Shown piece after piece: positions 10,701 through 22,526 of a DNA stretch of 64,000 nt (within the stretch, counting starts at the first letter, position 1; each line of letters opens with the position of its first letter). The notes under the pieces are model-generated. The model did no database searches, was not told where the DNA came from, and worked only from the letters and a program-made list of their open reading frames with translations. This stretch comes from Trema orientale. Its lineage: Eukaryota; Streptophyta; Magnoliopsida; Rosales; Cannabaceae. The position numbers and the translations under genes are program-made. The stretch lies in the NCBI GenBank assembly GCA_002914845.1, contig JXTC01000544.1:127250-191249 (forward strand). Direction: 5' to 3'.

Positions 10701-13700
10701 ATTCACATTTAAAGGTTTCTCTTCTACAAAACTCCTTAATGCGAGAGATATGGAATCAGGTCGGCAGACAAACTTATCTTGAGATGATACATCCTTTGGT
10801 CATATCAAATTTGCATGCAGCTGCCCATAAGAGTTCGGCAGCGCCTGCTGCTGTACTGCTAATTGGCTCCAGCGAAGAGCTTGGTGTGCCTATTACAATT
10901 CATCAGGTTGCACTAACCCTACATTTTTAATGTTATCAGATCATAATCTACATGTTTTAATAAAATTTGCCATACATCTACCTCAATATTAATACAATAA
11001 ATGAATTAAAGAAAATAAAACTGCCATAGATCTGTTTGTATATGCACAGACATGTAATTTCTTAGTGGGGTTACTAACCATTTTGTTCAACCCAGACTAT
11101 CTTGCCTCTGATTCACTGCTTTGGGAAAGGACTCTGTAGTGATGGAATTGATGTGCTGGTTAGAATTGGTATTTTTTGTTCGTTGTTTTATGCTCTTGTG
11201 CCTCCCTGGTATTGGTGTGTTCTGCTTGTAAGCTGCTTTTATGCTTTTGATGTCACAGGAAGTCTTTTAGGGGAAACCTTCATTGTCAGGCAGATTCTAC
11301 CACTGCTAAAACATGTTGTTCATTCCTGCATTGGCATTTCAAATACAGAAAAGCCAGAGCCTGTGCAGAACTGGAGTGCTTTAGCTCTTATTGATTGTTT
11401 GATGACAATCGCTGGCCTGGTCACTTTCTTGCCAAAGGAGGTGGTTTTAAAGGAGCTGATTGAAGTATGGATTTCATTCTCATTTTATATAAACATTTTA
11501 TGGAACATCTGCAAGGAATAATGGAGCATAATCTATGAATCTATGATTTTGCAGGATCAAAATTGCCTGCATGTTTTAGTTCTTATGCAGACTGGGTTGG
11601 AAATTGGAGTGCTTCAGGTATCCAAATTTCTGCATTGGTTTTCTGTGACTAGTTTGATCTTTAAGCACTTTATCAACCTCATTTTCTGATTTTTACAAAT
11701 TTTGATTTCTTTGTCTTATCTTTCTTGAATCTATCAATTTTTCGGAAATTCCAGCAACTCTCTTGTAAACATTTGGCTGTATAATAATGCTTCTGTTGAC
11801 TAGGTTGCTGCTACAACCTTGATGTCAGTATGTCAGCAAATTGGACCAGAATTGACAGCTTTGCATATCTTGCCACAGCTCAAAGAGCTATTTGATGAGC
11901 TTGCTTTCTCACAGGAAACTGTATCTTCTTCCTTAGCCAAAAGCTTGAAGGTTTCTAAACTCAAAAATGAGGGAGAGGCTCAGATTGATTGCCGTATGGA
12001 CCTTGTGTGAGTGCTAGCCTTAATAGTTTCACCTTGGATGTCTAGGTTCTATCAAAGTTTCTTAAATTTCTCATAAACTTTTGTCTTCCTTTAATGTGTG
12101 TTGAATTTTCTAGGACATTGGCAGGTTGCTTCTGTATCCTTCTTTTGCATCCCTTCTAGGAATAGAGAAACTTCGTCAGTGTTGTGCAACGTGGTTGCTT
12201 CTTGAGCAGTATCTTCTGCGGTACCATAGTTGGAAGGTATACTAGCTATCTGATTTTGTTTATAAAAAGATTAATTTCAGTGGCTATCTTTCTCTCATGC
12301 ACACACGCGCATGAATGCACACTGTTTGCACCTAAAGTTTCTGAACCTGTCATGATTCAGTGGGAATATACAGGAGAATCGAACAGAAGTGGTTCTGAAA
12401 CTCTAATATCTAAGAGGCTTATGTTCAGCAAGGGTTCAACTCCTGAGTACCATCCTGCTAAGCTGTTGCTTAATGGGGTTGGATGGTCAATTCCACAGTC
12501 ACAGGGAAGTAGGGGTGCGAAAAACTCGATGCCTCAGAGAAGGATTTCGGAAGTTGAAAAGAATCCAGTTGAAATGCATGCAGGGTCATCAAACTTTGTG
12601 AAGTTTGAGCCCTGGTTTTGGTTCCCTAAAGCAGCTGCTAGCTGGGATGGGCCTGATTTCCTTGGGCGTGTTGGAGGTCTAAAAGATGAACATCCATGGA
12701 AGATCAGAGCATCTGTGATATACTCTGTCCGAGCACATCAAGGGGCCATAAGATCTTTAGCTGTCTGTCAAGACGAGTGCACGGTCTTCACTGCCGGAAT
12801 TGGCCCAGGGTTTAAAGGAACTGTTCAGAGATGGGAATTGACAAGAGTTAATTCCTTATCCAGCTACTATGGTCATGAAGAGGTTGTCTTCTTCTATTGT
12901 ATTGCAGTTACAATTTACAATGAACTTCCTGTGCTATATGTTCATAGAAATCACAGTTAACCCATATATGCTTTAGACCTTGCTTTTCCTCCCCATTTAT
13001 TTCTGGCACGTTGAAAAAAACTAATTGACTCTTGCCTCTTTTAGGTTGTGAATGATATTTGTATCCTGTCATCTACTGGAAGAGTGGCGTCATGTGATGG
13101 GACCATACATGTTTGGAATAGCCGTACAGGGAAACTTACATATTTGTTTGCTGAATCATCGTCGGAATCTGCACACCTTGCTAGTCATTTATCCTCTGCC
13201 TCAAAGATCAATCCTGAGCAGGCAAATATGATAAACTCCAGCACCTTGTCTGGAGGATTATTGACTAATGCATTTGATGGGAGCTTGTATACTTGTATGC
13301 ATCAAAGAGAATTTGATGATAAGCTCATTGTTGGCACAGGAAATGGCTCTCTAAGGTGAATGGATGTTAGAAACAATTCCATTACAAGCTGATTAAGATT
13401 GAGAAAATATTCTGTAGATCAACAATTATAAATATCTACTGTACCTTGCAGGTTCATAGATGTAGCCCGTGGTCAAAAGCTTCATCTTTGGAGGGGAGAA
13501 TATGCGGAGTCTGGTTTTCCTTCTCTTGTCTCCTCAATATGTTCCTGCGGATCTGACAAAAGCAGAACAGACGGAGCTTCTGCTTCACCATCTTGGATTG
13601 CAGCTGGACTAAGTTCAGGTCAATGTAGATTATTCGACGCGAGGAGTGGAAATGTTATTGCCTCTTGGAGGGCTCACGACGGATATGTGACAAAAGTACG

Positions 13701-14461
13701 TTAAGAATACTAATAAAACTTGTCTGAATGAAAGTCCAACTTTGAACTGATATTCGTATTAAACAATCTCTTTATATGTGCAGTTGGCTGCACCAGAGGA
13801 ACATTTGCTTGTCTCCAGCTCTCTTGACAGGACTTTACGTATATGGGACTTGAGAAGGTAATGGCCGAAATCTGTTACTTGTAATGATGGTTTTTAGTTA
13901 TTAAGCACTCGCAATTGTGAGGGTGGCTGGTGTTTGCAGCATACATTTAAATTCAAGCATGCTCACCACTCTTAGGCAACCTCTGTCCTCTTCTGTGCCA
14001 TGAAAATATTTGCATGTTCTTGAAATGTCCTAGTTTACCACTGCTGTAAAACTTCCTCGCAGAAATTTTGGATCTCAGCCTACAATTTTCAGAGGTCACA
14101 AGGATGGCGTATCTAGCTTTTCGGTGTGGGGCCAAGACATCATTTCGATATCAAGAAATAAGATCGGGCTCTCTTCTTTGTCAATGTCTGCTGATGAAGT
14201 AAGTAAACGACAACAAAATGTTTTGTCTTTTTGTTTCGTCCCTATTTTCTGTTTGACCAATTGAGCACATAAGTTGGTTGTTGATTATGAGTTGCTATTT
14301 GGATGTGGCAGGATGGTAGGCATAGGATTGTACCTCAATACCTGTACATGGCAGAGCAAGGGACAAGAAACCTCTCACTGTTATCAAGTATCAGCATATT
14401 ACCATTCTCACGACTGTTCGTTGTTGGAACCGAAGATGGATACCTAAGAATCTGTTGTTAA
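7718..14461 (+). CDS. GFS12: GFS12-type protein: kinase-like, BEACH and WD40 domains (15 exons, 1636 aa)
   Basis: Exons: 7718-7926, 8028-10091, 10278-10605, 10691-10906, 11096-11168, 11259-11464, 11555-11617, 11804-12006, 12125-12236, 12361-12882, 13045-13355, 13452-13695, 13784-13857, 14063-14198, 14312-14461. All phases join, giving 1636 aa, close to the Arabidopsis protein as I remember it. Residues about 150-300 form the first half of a kinase-like fold with HGNINPSS (about 254) instead of an active HRD loop. Residues about 323-535 are the BEACH domain (DWQHDFNQWW, EYPSTMQRLYQW, DITFGYKMSG). DIFSVGCILAELHLGRP (about 701) resumes the kinase-like fold. A helical-repeat-like middle follows, then WD40 repeats from about 1285 to the end. 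BEACH proteins act in membrane trafficking; Arabidopsis GFS12 affects vacuolar sorting of storage protein. The start is the first ATG in frame with the conserved CFGCLRRRI N-terminus. The exon 3/4 junction is ambiguous (see finding). Confidence 0.93.
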
Positions 14462-15680
14462 TGGACTTGTTAAAGATTTTGCCCAAATTTTTTCATTATA
14501 CGAAATGAGTGTGTTCCATCAGCCCTTTTTGACCATACATAACTGTGTATGTTTACCCCATATTCTGTTTGTATAGTTGTGTTTCTCCAAGAAGAAAGAA
14601 TTGTGCCCTTGTCCTGAGCAAAAAAAGAAAGAAAAAAAAAAAAAAAACGAATAGTGCTCTTGTGGGTGGGGTTTGGTCTTGACACCATTATATTTGAATT
14701 ACATGATACTTGAAACGCGTGTAAACTGAGATAACTCTGATTGCCAATAGATATTTGAGACGCTTTCTACCTATGGAATTTGATTTTGTTTTAAGTTTGA
14801 TTAATAAATTCATGGATAAAATACAGAAAATAAAAATTAGATCATAAAGACTAGCATGAGGTTGTGGGTGGTGACCCCGCGCATCCCAGATTAGAGCCAA
14901 AGCCTAAATGCGTATATATCAATCTCCAATGCCTATTTGCTTAAATCATAAATTAAGTATATATTGCTACTTACATTACTACTTTCAAATTTGAGCAAAA
15001 TCCTAGCAAAAGTCTAATTATTTTTCTTCCACATTAATTTTAAATTACTCTATTTATTAAAAATTTTAGGGCAAGTTTGTAGTGGATATATCTACCAATA
15101 GAGCTAAATCTAATGGTTTAGAATTCATGTAATTATTTGTGGGGTCAACTCTTTTTTTTAATATATAGTTTTTTCTGAAATAATTTATGTCCGTCAAATT
15201 TGATCCAAACAATTTAAAATGAAAAACTCTACCAATATATCCAAAAAATGAGCTCTACAACGGAATTTCCCTAAATTTTATACCTAAACAAATTTATAAG
15301 AAGTTCCTTAGAGAATACAGGATCTATTTTCTAAAATGCACAATGAGAGTAATATATTTCACTAACTATCTCTTTGTAGTTTGATAGATTTTTCTTTTTT
15401 CCTTTAAAAAAAAAAAAAGAAGAAAAATAGGACCTCCATATTGGGAAAACGTGTGGTATGACTATGGGTATGACTACATTAATTTTAGTGGAATAAGGTA
15501 AAAGGGTCAATATTGCATGATAGTCATCAAAATATATTCTAATTCTAGAGGCATCATCACCATACTCTATAAAAATGAACAAATTTAATTCATGAACAAA
15601 TTTAATTCCAAATTTAATTAGTGAATGTTATTAATACTATCTTGCGTGACATGTGATTACAGGAGAAACAGATATAAAAT
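14462..15680. other. 3' flank of the GFS12 gene and intergenic DNA
   Basis: This contains the probable 3'UTR of the upstream gene followed by AT-rich DNA with poly-A runs. No coding frame or element border is recognised. Confidence 0.5.
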
Positions 15681-16153
15681 AGAGAAATTTACGCTTAGTA
15701 TCCATTTTTAAAACGTATTTTCATAAATATCTGTTTTTAATTTTTCTTTTAAAAATACCCATTTTTATGATCCACATTTTATATGCAAAATATGAGTGGT
15801 CTACGTTTACAATGTAAATTTTATCCATAAGATACATATTTTATGTATAAAATATGAATAGTATATATTTATAATGTAAATATTTACCACGGTTTATATT
15901 TTTCATTATAAATTTGACCTATAGTATACATTTTAAAATATGTGCCAATTTTTAGTATAATTTTTATTCATGAAATGTAGACCTCGGTATACATTTAATG
16001 CATGAAATGTATACCACAGTATACATTTCATGTATAAAATAGTGGTGGTCTATATTTTTCTAAAAACGGGTATAAAAATATATATTTATGAAATAAAAAA
16101 ACAAGTACTTATGAAAATATGGTTTTGAAAACGGGTATTTATAAATTTTTCCT
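15681..16153. mobile_element. Inverted-repeat element with 8-bp target duplication, 473 bp
   Basis: The first about 55 bp (AGAGAAATTTACGCTTAGTA onward) and the last about 55 bp read from the other strand (AGGAAAAATTTATAAATACC onward) are diverged inverted repeats. An exact TATAAAAT flanks both sides (15673-15680 and 16154-16161). An 8-bp duplication fits hAT-type elements. The middle contains short repeats of the kind TATACATTTCATGTATAAAAT. Confidence 0.7.
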
Positions 16154-16675
16154 TATAAAATATTGTTATTGAGCTAAGACATAAGAAATACTTTTTGTCA
16201 ATGTCCTTATTAGATTTTTTTTTTTTTTTTTTCGGGGAGGTGGGGGGGGAAGCATATATCACATTGCTTTTAGGTTTTTGGCATCAGTGCTCTCTGAACT
16301 TTTTAAAATGTGACAGTTTGGTACTTTTAAATAAATGATGATTCAATTAGTCCTGAAGTTTCGTTCTTTAGGGACTAAACTGCAATACTTCGAAATTTCA
16401 GGTACTACTTGGTGCCGAAAATCCCGTGTTTATTGCAGTGGCAATTACTCAACAAGCCGAAGAAGACCAACAAGGCAACAACAACATCAGACTTTAACTT
16501 GCCGTATGAAGACGACATGTCGTTTCTAAATATTGGTCTTTGAAATACTCATAAGGAGGCCTCTCTCGAGGGAATGCGAATGCTTTTTGAACACGAAAGA
16601 CTCTGCTAATTTGATTATTTGGGAGAAACCAGCGAGGCGAGTCAGTCAGTCTGTCACTGTGAAAGTGCCAAGGGA

Positions 16676-16849
16676 ATGGAGATGGAAGCTCTGAACTCAG
16701 CCCTAAGCTCAGCCCATATATCCAAAGACGACGTCGTCCCAGTCACCTGCTTCAGCGACTCAGTCAACGATGTCACCCTCCACTTCCAGATCATCCGCCT
16801 TCCCAGGCAGGTATATATAATACATCCACAACTCCCATTCCCAATCTTC

Positions 16850-16881
<32 letters not shown>

Positions 16882-17699
16882 ACAAGTCTTTTTTTTATTG
16901 TTGATGACAAAATCAATGAAGTGGGTTTTTGTTTTTGTCTCGAATTTTGTGGTTGTAATACGTTAGATATATGCATGGATTGGTTGCAACTCTGCAAAAT
17001 TTGGGAATTTGTATGCAGCAGCACCTACTAGTACAAGCACTACTTCATCTGTAAGTTATTCCTCTCAATCCTCACAAACCCATCTTTTGTTTTTTGTTAT
17101 TGAACATTCTCATATGTAGATGCAGAGGAATGGAGTTAGTGTGAGCTGTGTTCTTGGTGGGGTATCTGATAATACAGGATCAGGTCTTGCTAGACGATTA
17201 GGTAACTAATCGGATCGAATCTATGGTCACGTTTACTAATTCTTAATGAGAACGGAAATAAAAGAAGTGTTTTTTTTTTTTTTTTTTCACTTACAAAATT
17301 AAGAAGCAAGTTTTTGTGATAACACAACTTTCAGTTCCTTTTATTCATTTCGTGTTACGATTATTTTCGTTACGGATTAGTAAACATGCTCAGTGTAACT
17401 GTTTATTTATTCAGGATACAAATTGATCTTACCAACTATGAAATGTTTTTTATCAGTGTTAAAGACTGGTCTCCATGTAATTCTGGCTTCCAATATTCCC
17501 AAGAACTCTCCATTGCTTGAGGTCCATAACTGCTTCCTTCACTTCATCGTTTTTCGTTTTCGTTTTCTGCTCAGTTATCTTGTTGTTCATTTTTTTTTTT
17601 TCATTATTTTATGGATTTTAGGCAGAGGCTGAGAAAATGTTGGTGCAGAAGCTAATCAAACTCGGCTACACAAAGCCAAAATCAGAGGCCTCTTCATAA
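16676..17699 (+). CDS. PSMG4: Proteasome assembly chaperone 4-like protein (5 exons, 147 aa)
   Basis: Exons 16676-16810, 16967-17050, 17120-17201, 17457-17521 and 17622-17699 join in frame. The product is a small single-domain protein with VTLHFQIIRLPRQIYAWIG, then a GNLYAAAPTS segment, VLGGVSDNTGSGLARRLVLK and a C-terminal NIPKNSPLLEAEAEKMLVQK. This pattern matches plant homologues of proteasome assembly chaperone 4, which pairs with chaperone 3 to help build the 20S alpha ring in the cytosol. Length and five-exon layout fit a full-length gene. The ATG at 16676 opens MEMEALNSALSS and is the first ATG in frame; upstream in-frame sequence has no ATG. Identification is by remembered family pattern. 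Confidence 0.85.
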
Positions 17700-18472
17700 T
17701 AGCTGCTTTCGCTATGGTTATACATGCTCCGTTATTGATTCCTAGACGGCTTTTAGTGTTCTGAAAAGCTTCTACTTCTTCTTGTTCGTTTTTGAATTCT
17801 ATGGTTCCATAGCTTCTTGTAGGTTTTGATTCAAAAGTTTACCTTTTTAATACACAATTATTATGAATTATGAAAGTTGTCCGGGTTGTTTTCATTGAGA
17901 AAACTGCCCTTATAGTTGTCAAAAGGATGGAAGAAACCAATAGATGCAATTCCACAATGGTAACGTAATATTTCGTGAAAGTTTTAACCGTTTCAGATTT
18001 GTATTCTCCTGATTGGTATGGATCTTATGTGGTCAATCGGTCTTCAAACAACTGATTTATTTTGTGTGCTAGCTGCTTTTGGTTTTATGCTTCTGCCTAA
18101 AATGTATGTACTTTGTGTGAGCACAACTTACATAGCATCCCTGTTGGGTGGGTGTAGTCCTGGGAATGGTTAAAGGATATGCAATTGTGTGAAGTTTCTA
18201 AGTACGAGAAAACAATGCATGCTTCTTTGGAAGAAAAGACTTAAGGCACAAAGCATATTCTTTTTGCTTTTGTACCGCTACATAATTTATAATTTAGCAC
18301 ATGATGTGGACAAACACCCTCAAGCAGGGAATTTATACCTGTTCATGCAATAAGGCAATTTCCTTGAAGCAAGGGACTACGTTCCTTGTCCTTAAATAGC
18401 AGAGAAAACTTATTTCGATTGTTCCAACCTCGTTCTGAGCATTCTACAAAGCAAGTGCAGATTTTTTTTGCC
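17700..18472. other. Intergenic: 3' flank of the chaperone gene and upstream region of the MATH gene
   Basis: No coding sequence is seen. The right part must contain the promoter and 5'UTR of the MATH-domain gene, but no clear TATA box could be assigned. Confidence 0.5.
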
Positions 18473-20557
18473 ATGGCTAGTCTTACCTTCAACGATCCAG
18501 ATGGTACGTTGAATGTTGGAATTTGATTTTTGAAAGCATTGTTAGTGCAATAAAATTGAATAGTTAGTATTAAATTTGCTTCAGTTAAACTTAATGATGT
18601 TTCAGAATCTACCTGGATTTTCAATTTGTATCGAAAACATATGTTGAACCTCAGAGTTTACATGATATGCCAAAACACCTTATAGCTATACCAAGTGAAG
18701 TTGCACTTTTGTTACGATCTCAGTGCACGGCAAATTGTATTTCAATTCAGCTCTTATGTTACCTTGTTTTGTTGTTACTGCTTGTGTCCTGATTGCAGGC
18801 ATTTCCAGATCAATCTCACTTGTACCACCCACTCATTTCACGATCAAAATACAGTCATTTTCATTGCTAACGAAGAGTTCAATCGAGAGATACCAATCAA
18901 GTTATTTCGAAGCTGGAGGCTACAAATGGTTCCTTTTCTTTCTCAGCAAATCACTCCTAATAGCCAATGCAATGTTCATCTTATTTCCTGTATTCTCCTG
19001 TTATGTCCTCTGCTATATGTCTCATTTCTGTGTTCACAGGAACTTGGTTATCTACCCAAATGGAAACAAGAGCAGAAATGTGAAGGAACACCTCTCTTTC
19101 TACTTGGCCATGGCAGAATCAAACTCCCTCAAGACTGGTTGGGAAGTGTACGCAGTTTTTAGGTTGTTTGTACTCGACCAGGACAAGGACAACTACATGA
19201 TTGTTCAGGGTAACTTATTCCTCAAACTTAATCTTAGTCAGCATATAATACCAGTGACAAAGTCTTGCTTTTTCTTTCTGAAATCTCATGCATCCAAGGA
19301 CTTGCGAGAAACTTTATAGCTTTGCTTCTTTTTAGCCACCACTAAATGTACCATAAACAAGGCGTTTTTCTCTTATTTGTTCTGCCTTAGATGCCCCAGG
19401 AAAGGAAAGGCGCTTTCATGGAATGAAGCTTGAATGGGGCTTTGATCAGTTCATCCCTCTTAAAACTCTTAATGATGCCGGTAATGGGTTTCTCGTGGAC
19501 GACACTTGTGTGTTCGGGGCAGAGGTGTTTGTTTGTAAAGAAAGAAGCCTAGGCCGAGGAGAGTGTCTGCGTATGATAAAGGATCCAATCATGTACAAGC
19601 ACACTCATAGGGTTGACAACTATTCCATATTTGCCTCACAATGCCGCGAATCAGAAGATTTCATTGCTGGAGCTTATAAGTGGTATCTCATGTCTTATGT
19701 TTAGTTACAAGCTGTATTCAAGGGCATCACGCGCATGACAACTCTATTATCACTTCTCTCTCTTCAAACGCCATATGCATGAATTTGACAAAGAAACATT
19801 TTACACTTAGAAAACTTTGGCTTTGTTTGGAACCTAAAATTTTCCTGGAAAGTAAGCAGGACATTGTTTTCTTAAAATTTCATAAAATTTGCTTTTGAAA
19901 CTTTTATCTTTTTCAATCTAAAGTTATGTTAAATTCAACTCCCCCATGTCCTAAAAGGTTTTGTGCCTGTAAATTGAACATTACATTTCGAGAATTTCGT
20001 AGAATTTGCTCGAGCACGCAATTTATAGTTTATGCTGATTTTACATGACCTGCTGTGTTGTATCATCTTTAGGAAGATAAGATTCTTTGCTAATGGAAAA
20101 GGAGCTGGATTGGGTACTCATCTTTCTTTTTATTTGGCTTTGGTTGATCCCACAACGCTTCCTTCAGGCTGTAAAATATACGCCGAATACACTTTGCGCA
20201 TCCTACATCAATCTAATTCTGCCAACCATTTATATGCTAAAGGTAATAAATAAATTATAAAAATTTAAAATAAATAAATAAATAAAGAAGAAACCCTGTA
20301 GTTAAGTAGTTGATTATTTATCATTATTGTCCAGTTGAGCTGCCCAGCTAAAGCTTCAATATTGGAAACTAAAACTATAATGTTGGTTGTTCTTCGGTGC
20401 AGCTACTGACTGGTTCAGTGCCTCAAGTGAGGAAAGTGGTTGGTCAAGATATATTACTCTCCCCTACTTCAGAAGCCCAAACTCGGGTTTCTTGGTGAAG
20501 GACGCTTGCATCCTGGAAGCAGAGGTCACCGTTCATGGAGACGCCAATGCGCTGTAA
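18473..20557 (+). CDS. Tandem MATH (TRAF-like) domain protein (6 exons, 315 aa)
   Basis: Exons 18473-18503, 18799-18928, 19040-19209, 19391-19682, 20073-20242 and 20403-20557 join in frame. Two MATH domains are visible: about 21-150 (THFTIKIQSFS, FEAGGYKW, HLSFYLAMAES, WGFDQFIPLKTL, GFLVDDTCVFGAEVFV) and about 172-312 (YSIFASQCRESEDFIAGAYKW, FFANGKGAGLGTHLSFYLAL, YITLPYFRSPNSGFLVKDACILEAEV). There is no BTB, protease or RING domain, so it belongs to the MATH-only proteins common in plants, related to the N-terminal domain of UBP12/13. MATH domains bind peptides on partner proteins; the target here is unknown. Exons 3 and 5 have the same length (170 nt) and phase, showing the two domains arose by internal duplication. 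Confidence 0.88.
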
Positions 20558-21198
20558 TGATTTTAAGGACTATTCTTTTGTATAAAGTAACTGGTCGGTT
20601 GTATCAGATGTCAATCAGTAACCAGTTCTTGGTGAAATATTGATCTGATCTTCATACTATGCTTGTGTTTCTAGTTAAGAGCTGCGTTAGCTTCATCACA
20701 TACATCACAGTCCCCATAATGAAACCTGTGATATGCACTCGTGTTTTACACTAACAGCCCTTTTCTACTTAATTGTCTCTAGTTGTTACTGTGCTGGGAA
20801 TCGGGAAAATATGCGATGATAATAATAAAAGAAAAGAAAGTTGCTTTGTTTTCAGTGTGTAATGTGCTAAAGGTTTGAAACAAACATAAGCATGGAAAAG
20901 CAGAAACGAAATTTTATTCGTTCATGTGAGATGATGACATTGACATAATGACATTGAATTTGAGCCTTCTACGATGGCAGTTCATATTTTCCAATCTCTA
21001 ATACTTGACAAAGGAAATATATGAGGCCCGTAAAAGTGGTAAACTATCAGAAAGTCAACAAATTAACATCCTTTGAACATGCGTGCCAAGCTACCAAACT
21101 TTAATTCGCAGACGCGGGCACGTTTATGAAGAGGAGAGCAAGTAAGTTTAATTACAATTTACAGAGTACTTACAAAGAAACACCATGGAGTAGTACTT
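20558..21198. other. Convergent intergenic region between the MATH gene and ATG8
   Basis: The 641-bp gap holds the 3' flanks of two genes that face each other. No further gene is seen. Confidence 0.6.
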
Positions 21199-22526
21199 CT
21201 ATCCAAATGTTTTCTCACTGCTGTAACACATGTAAAGGAATCCATCTTCATCCTTGTAAGTTTCATAGACAGAATCCATGCAGCTGGCTGTAGAAGGAAG
21301 GGCATAAATAAAAGAAAAATATTAACGCGGTGTATGACACCTAATCGAAGACATGAATGACCTTTGAACTTTGAAATTTTACCTGTTTGAGGCAATGTGT
21401 TCTTCACAAACACAAAGAGAGCTTTTCCAGGACTCAAATGCAACCTGCTGCTTAATATATGGATGAATTGTCCAACAGACATGTCTCTAGGTACAAGGTA
21501 TCTTAGAGCAAAATTAAATTATGAAAACAAAAACACCCATCAGATTGATATTACTCCCTATTGAATGAGAACATGATACAATATAAATAAATAACAAAAC
21601 AATAGGAAAGAAGATATAGAGATAACATACATAAAGAGTGTTAACCTGAATGCCTTATCTAGAAACAGGAATAAGAATATGGTTTCCTCCTCCTTTTTTT
21701 CAGTTTATTTAAACAAAAAACACCCTTCATTTCAATTAGGAACAAGGTATCCTAGACTAGAGGGGGGAAAACAATAAATTGAAATTATGTATTCTCTCCT
21801 GAGTGACAATAATAATAAAATAAAACATGGAAAATATATAAGCATATAGATTAGCCGCTTATATGCTAATAGTTATCATTTCAAATTTTTGTTTAAAAAG
21901 CCAAAAAAAAAAAAAAAAAAAAAAAAAGAGCAAACAAGTGTGTGGTAAGAATTGGAATCCTNCAAAAAAAAAAAAAAAAAAAAAAGAGCAAACAAGTGTG
22001 TGGTAAGAATTGGAATCCTGATCTGAGAAATATTAATAGAAAAAGGGGGAAAAAAAAGAAAAAAAAAAAACAAAAACAAAACATACTTTTTCTTTTCCAT
22101 TTCAGGGAGGTCTGTCCTTGAATATCTTTCAATGACCACCTGCAAAGACATTTTCCCCAAGGTCTTCTTAATCAGACAATAAATATACAATACAATCTCA
22201 TGTATGAAATTGAAAATGTTCCTTATAATTTTACGAATAATTAATATTATGATCTCACAAAATGAATTGAGAAATAAAACGTACAGGAACTCTGTCTGGG
22301 TATTTGGCAATTATATTCTTGGATTCTTCAAGTCTATCATCTGCCCAACAAAATCCAACTTATCAAAATTTCAATTTTATTTTATCTTTGAAGAAATTTT
22401 ATTTAAAAAAAAGAAAAGAAAAGAAAAAGAAAATACAAAGTGATTAATGAGAGGAAAAAAGAAAAAAGAGTGATAAAAAAAAATACCGAATGAGTACTCC
22501 TGTTTGAAGGACTTGATCTTTCCCAT
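21199..22526 (-). CDS. ATG8: Autophagy protein ATG8, H/I type (5 exons, 118 aa)
   Basis: On the minus strand the exons are 22526-22487, 22340-22285, 22139-22087, 21501-21383 and 21287-21199, all joining in phase. The product opens [13 protein letters not shown] and contains the ubiquitin-like core: [20 protein letters not shown] (split by an intron), [38 protein letters not shown] and [20 protein letters not shown]8 is linked to phosphatidylethanolamine on autophagosome membranes through its C-terminal glycine. Here that glycine is the last residue, so no ATG4 trimming would be needed for the first conjugation. In Arabidopsis this is a feature of ATG8h and ATG8i. A GA-rich tract at 22633-22683 lies in the likely 5'UTR. 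Intron 3 contains a duplicated segment and an undetermined base at 21962. Confidence 0.94.
21927..22019. repeat. 35-bp direct repeat separated by N and poly-A
   Basis: An identical 35-bp segment (AGAGCAAACAAGTGTGTGG onward) occurs at 21927-21961 and 21985-22019. Each copy follows a poly-A run, and an undetermined base at 21962 lies between them. It sits in intron 3 of the ATG8 gene and looks like a gap-closure artefact. Confidence 0.8.

Noticed and set aside
21876..22310. Minus-strand frame of 144 codons with Phe runs
   Set aside because: It reads through introns and a poly-T tract of ATG8 and includes the undetermined base. Only the [18 protein letters not shown] part is real and belongs to ATG8 exon 3.
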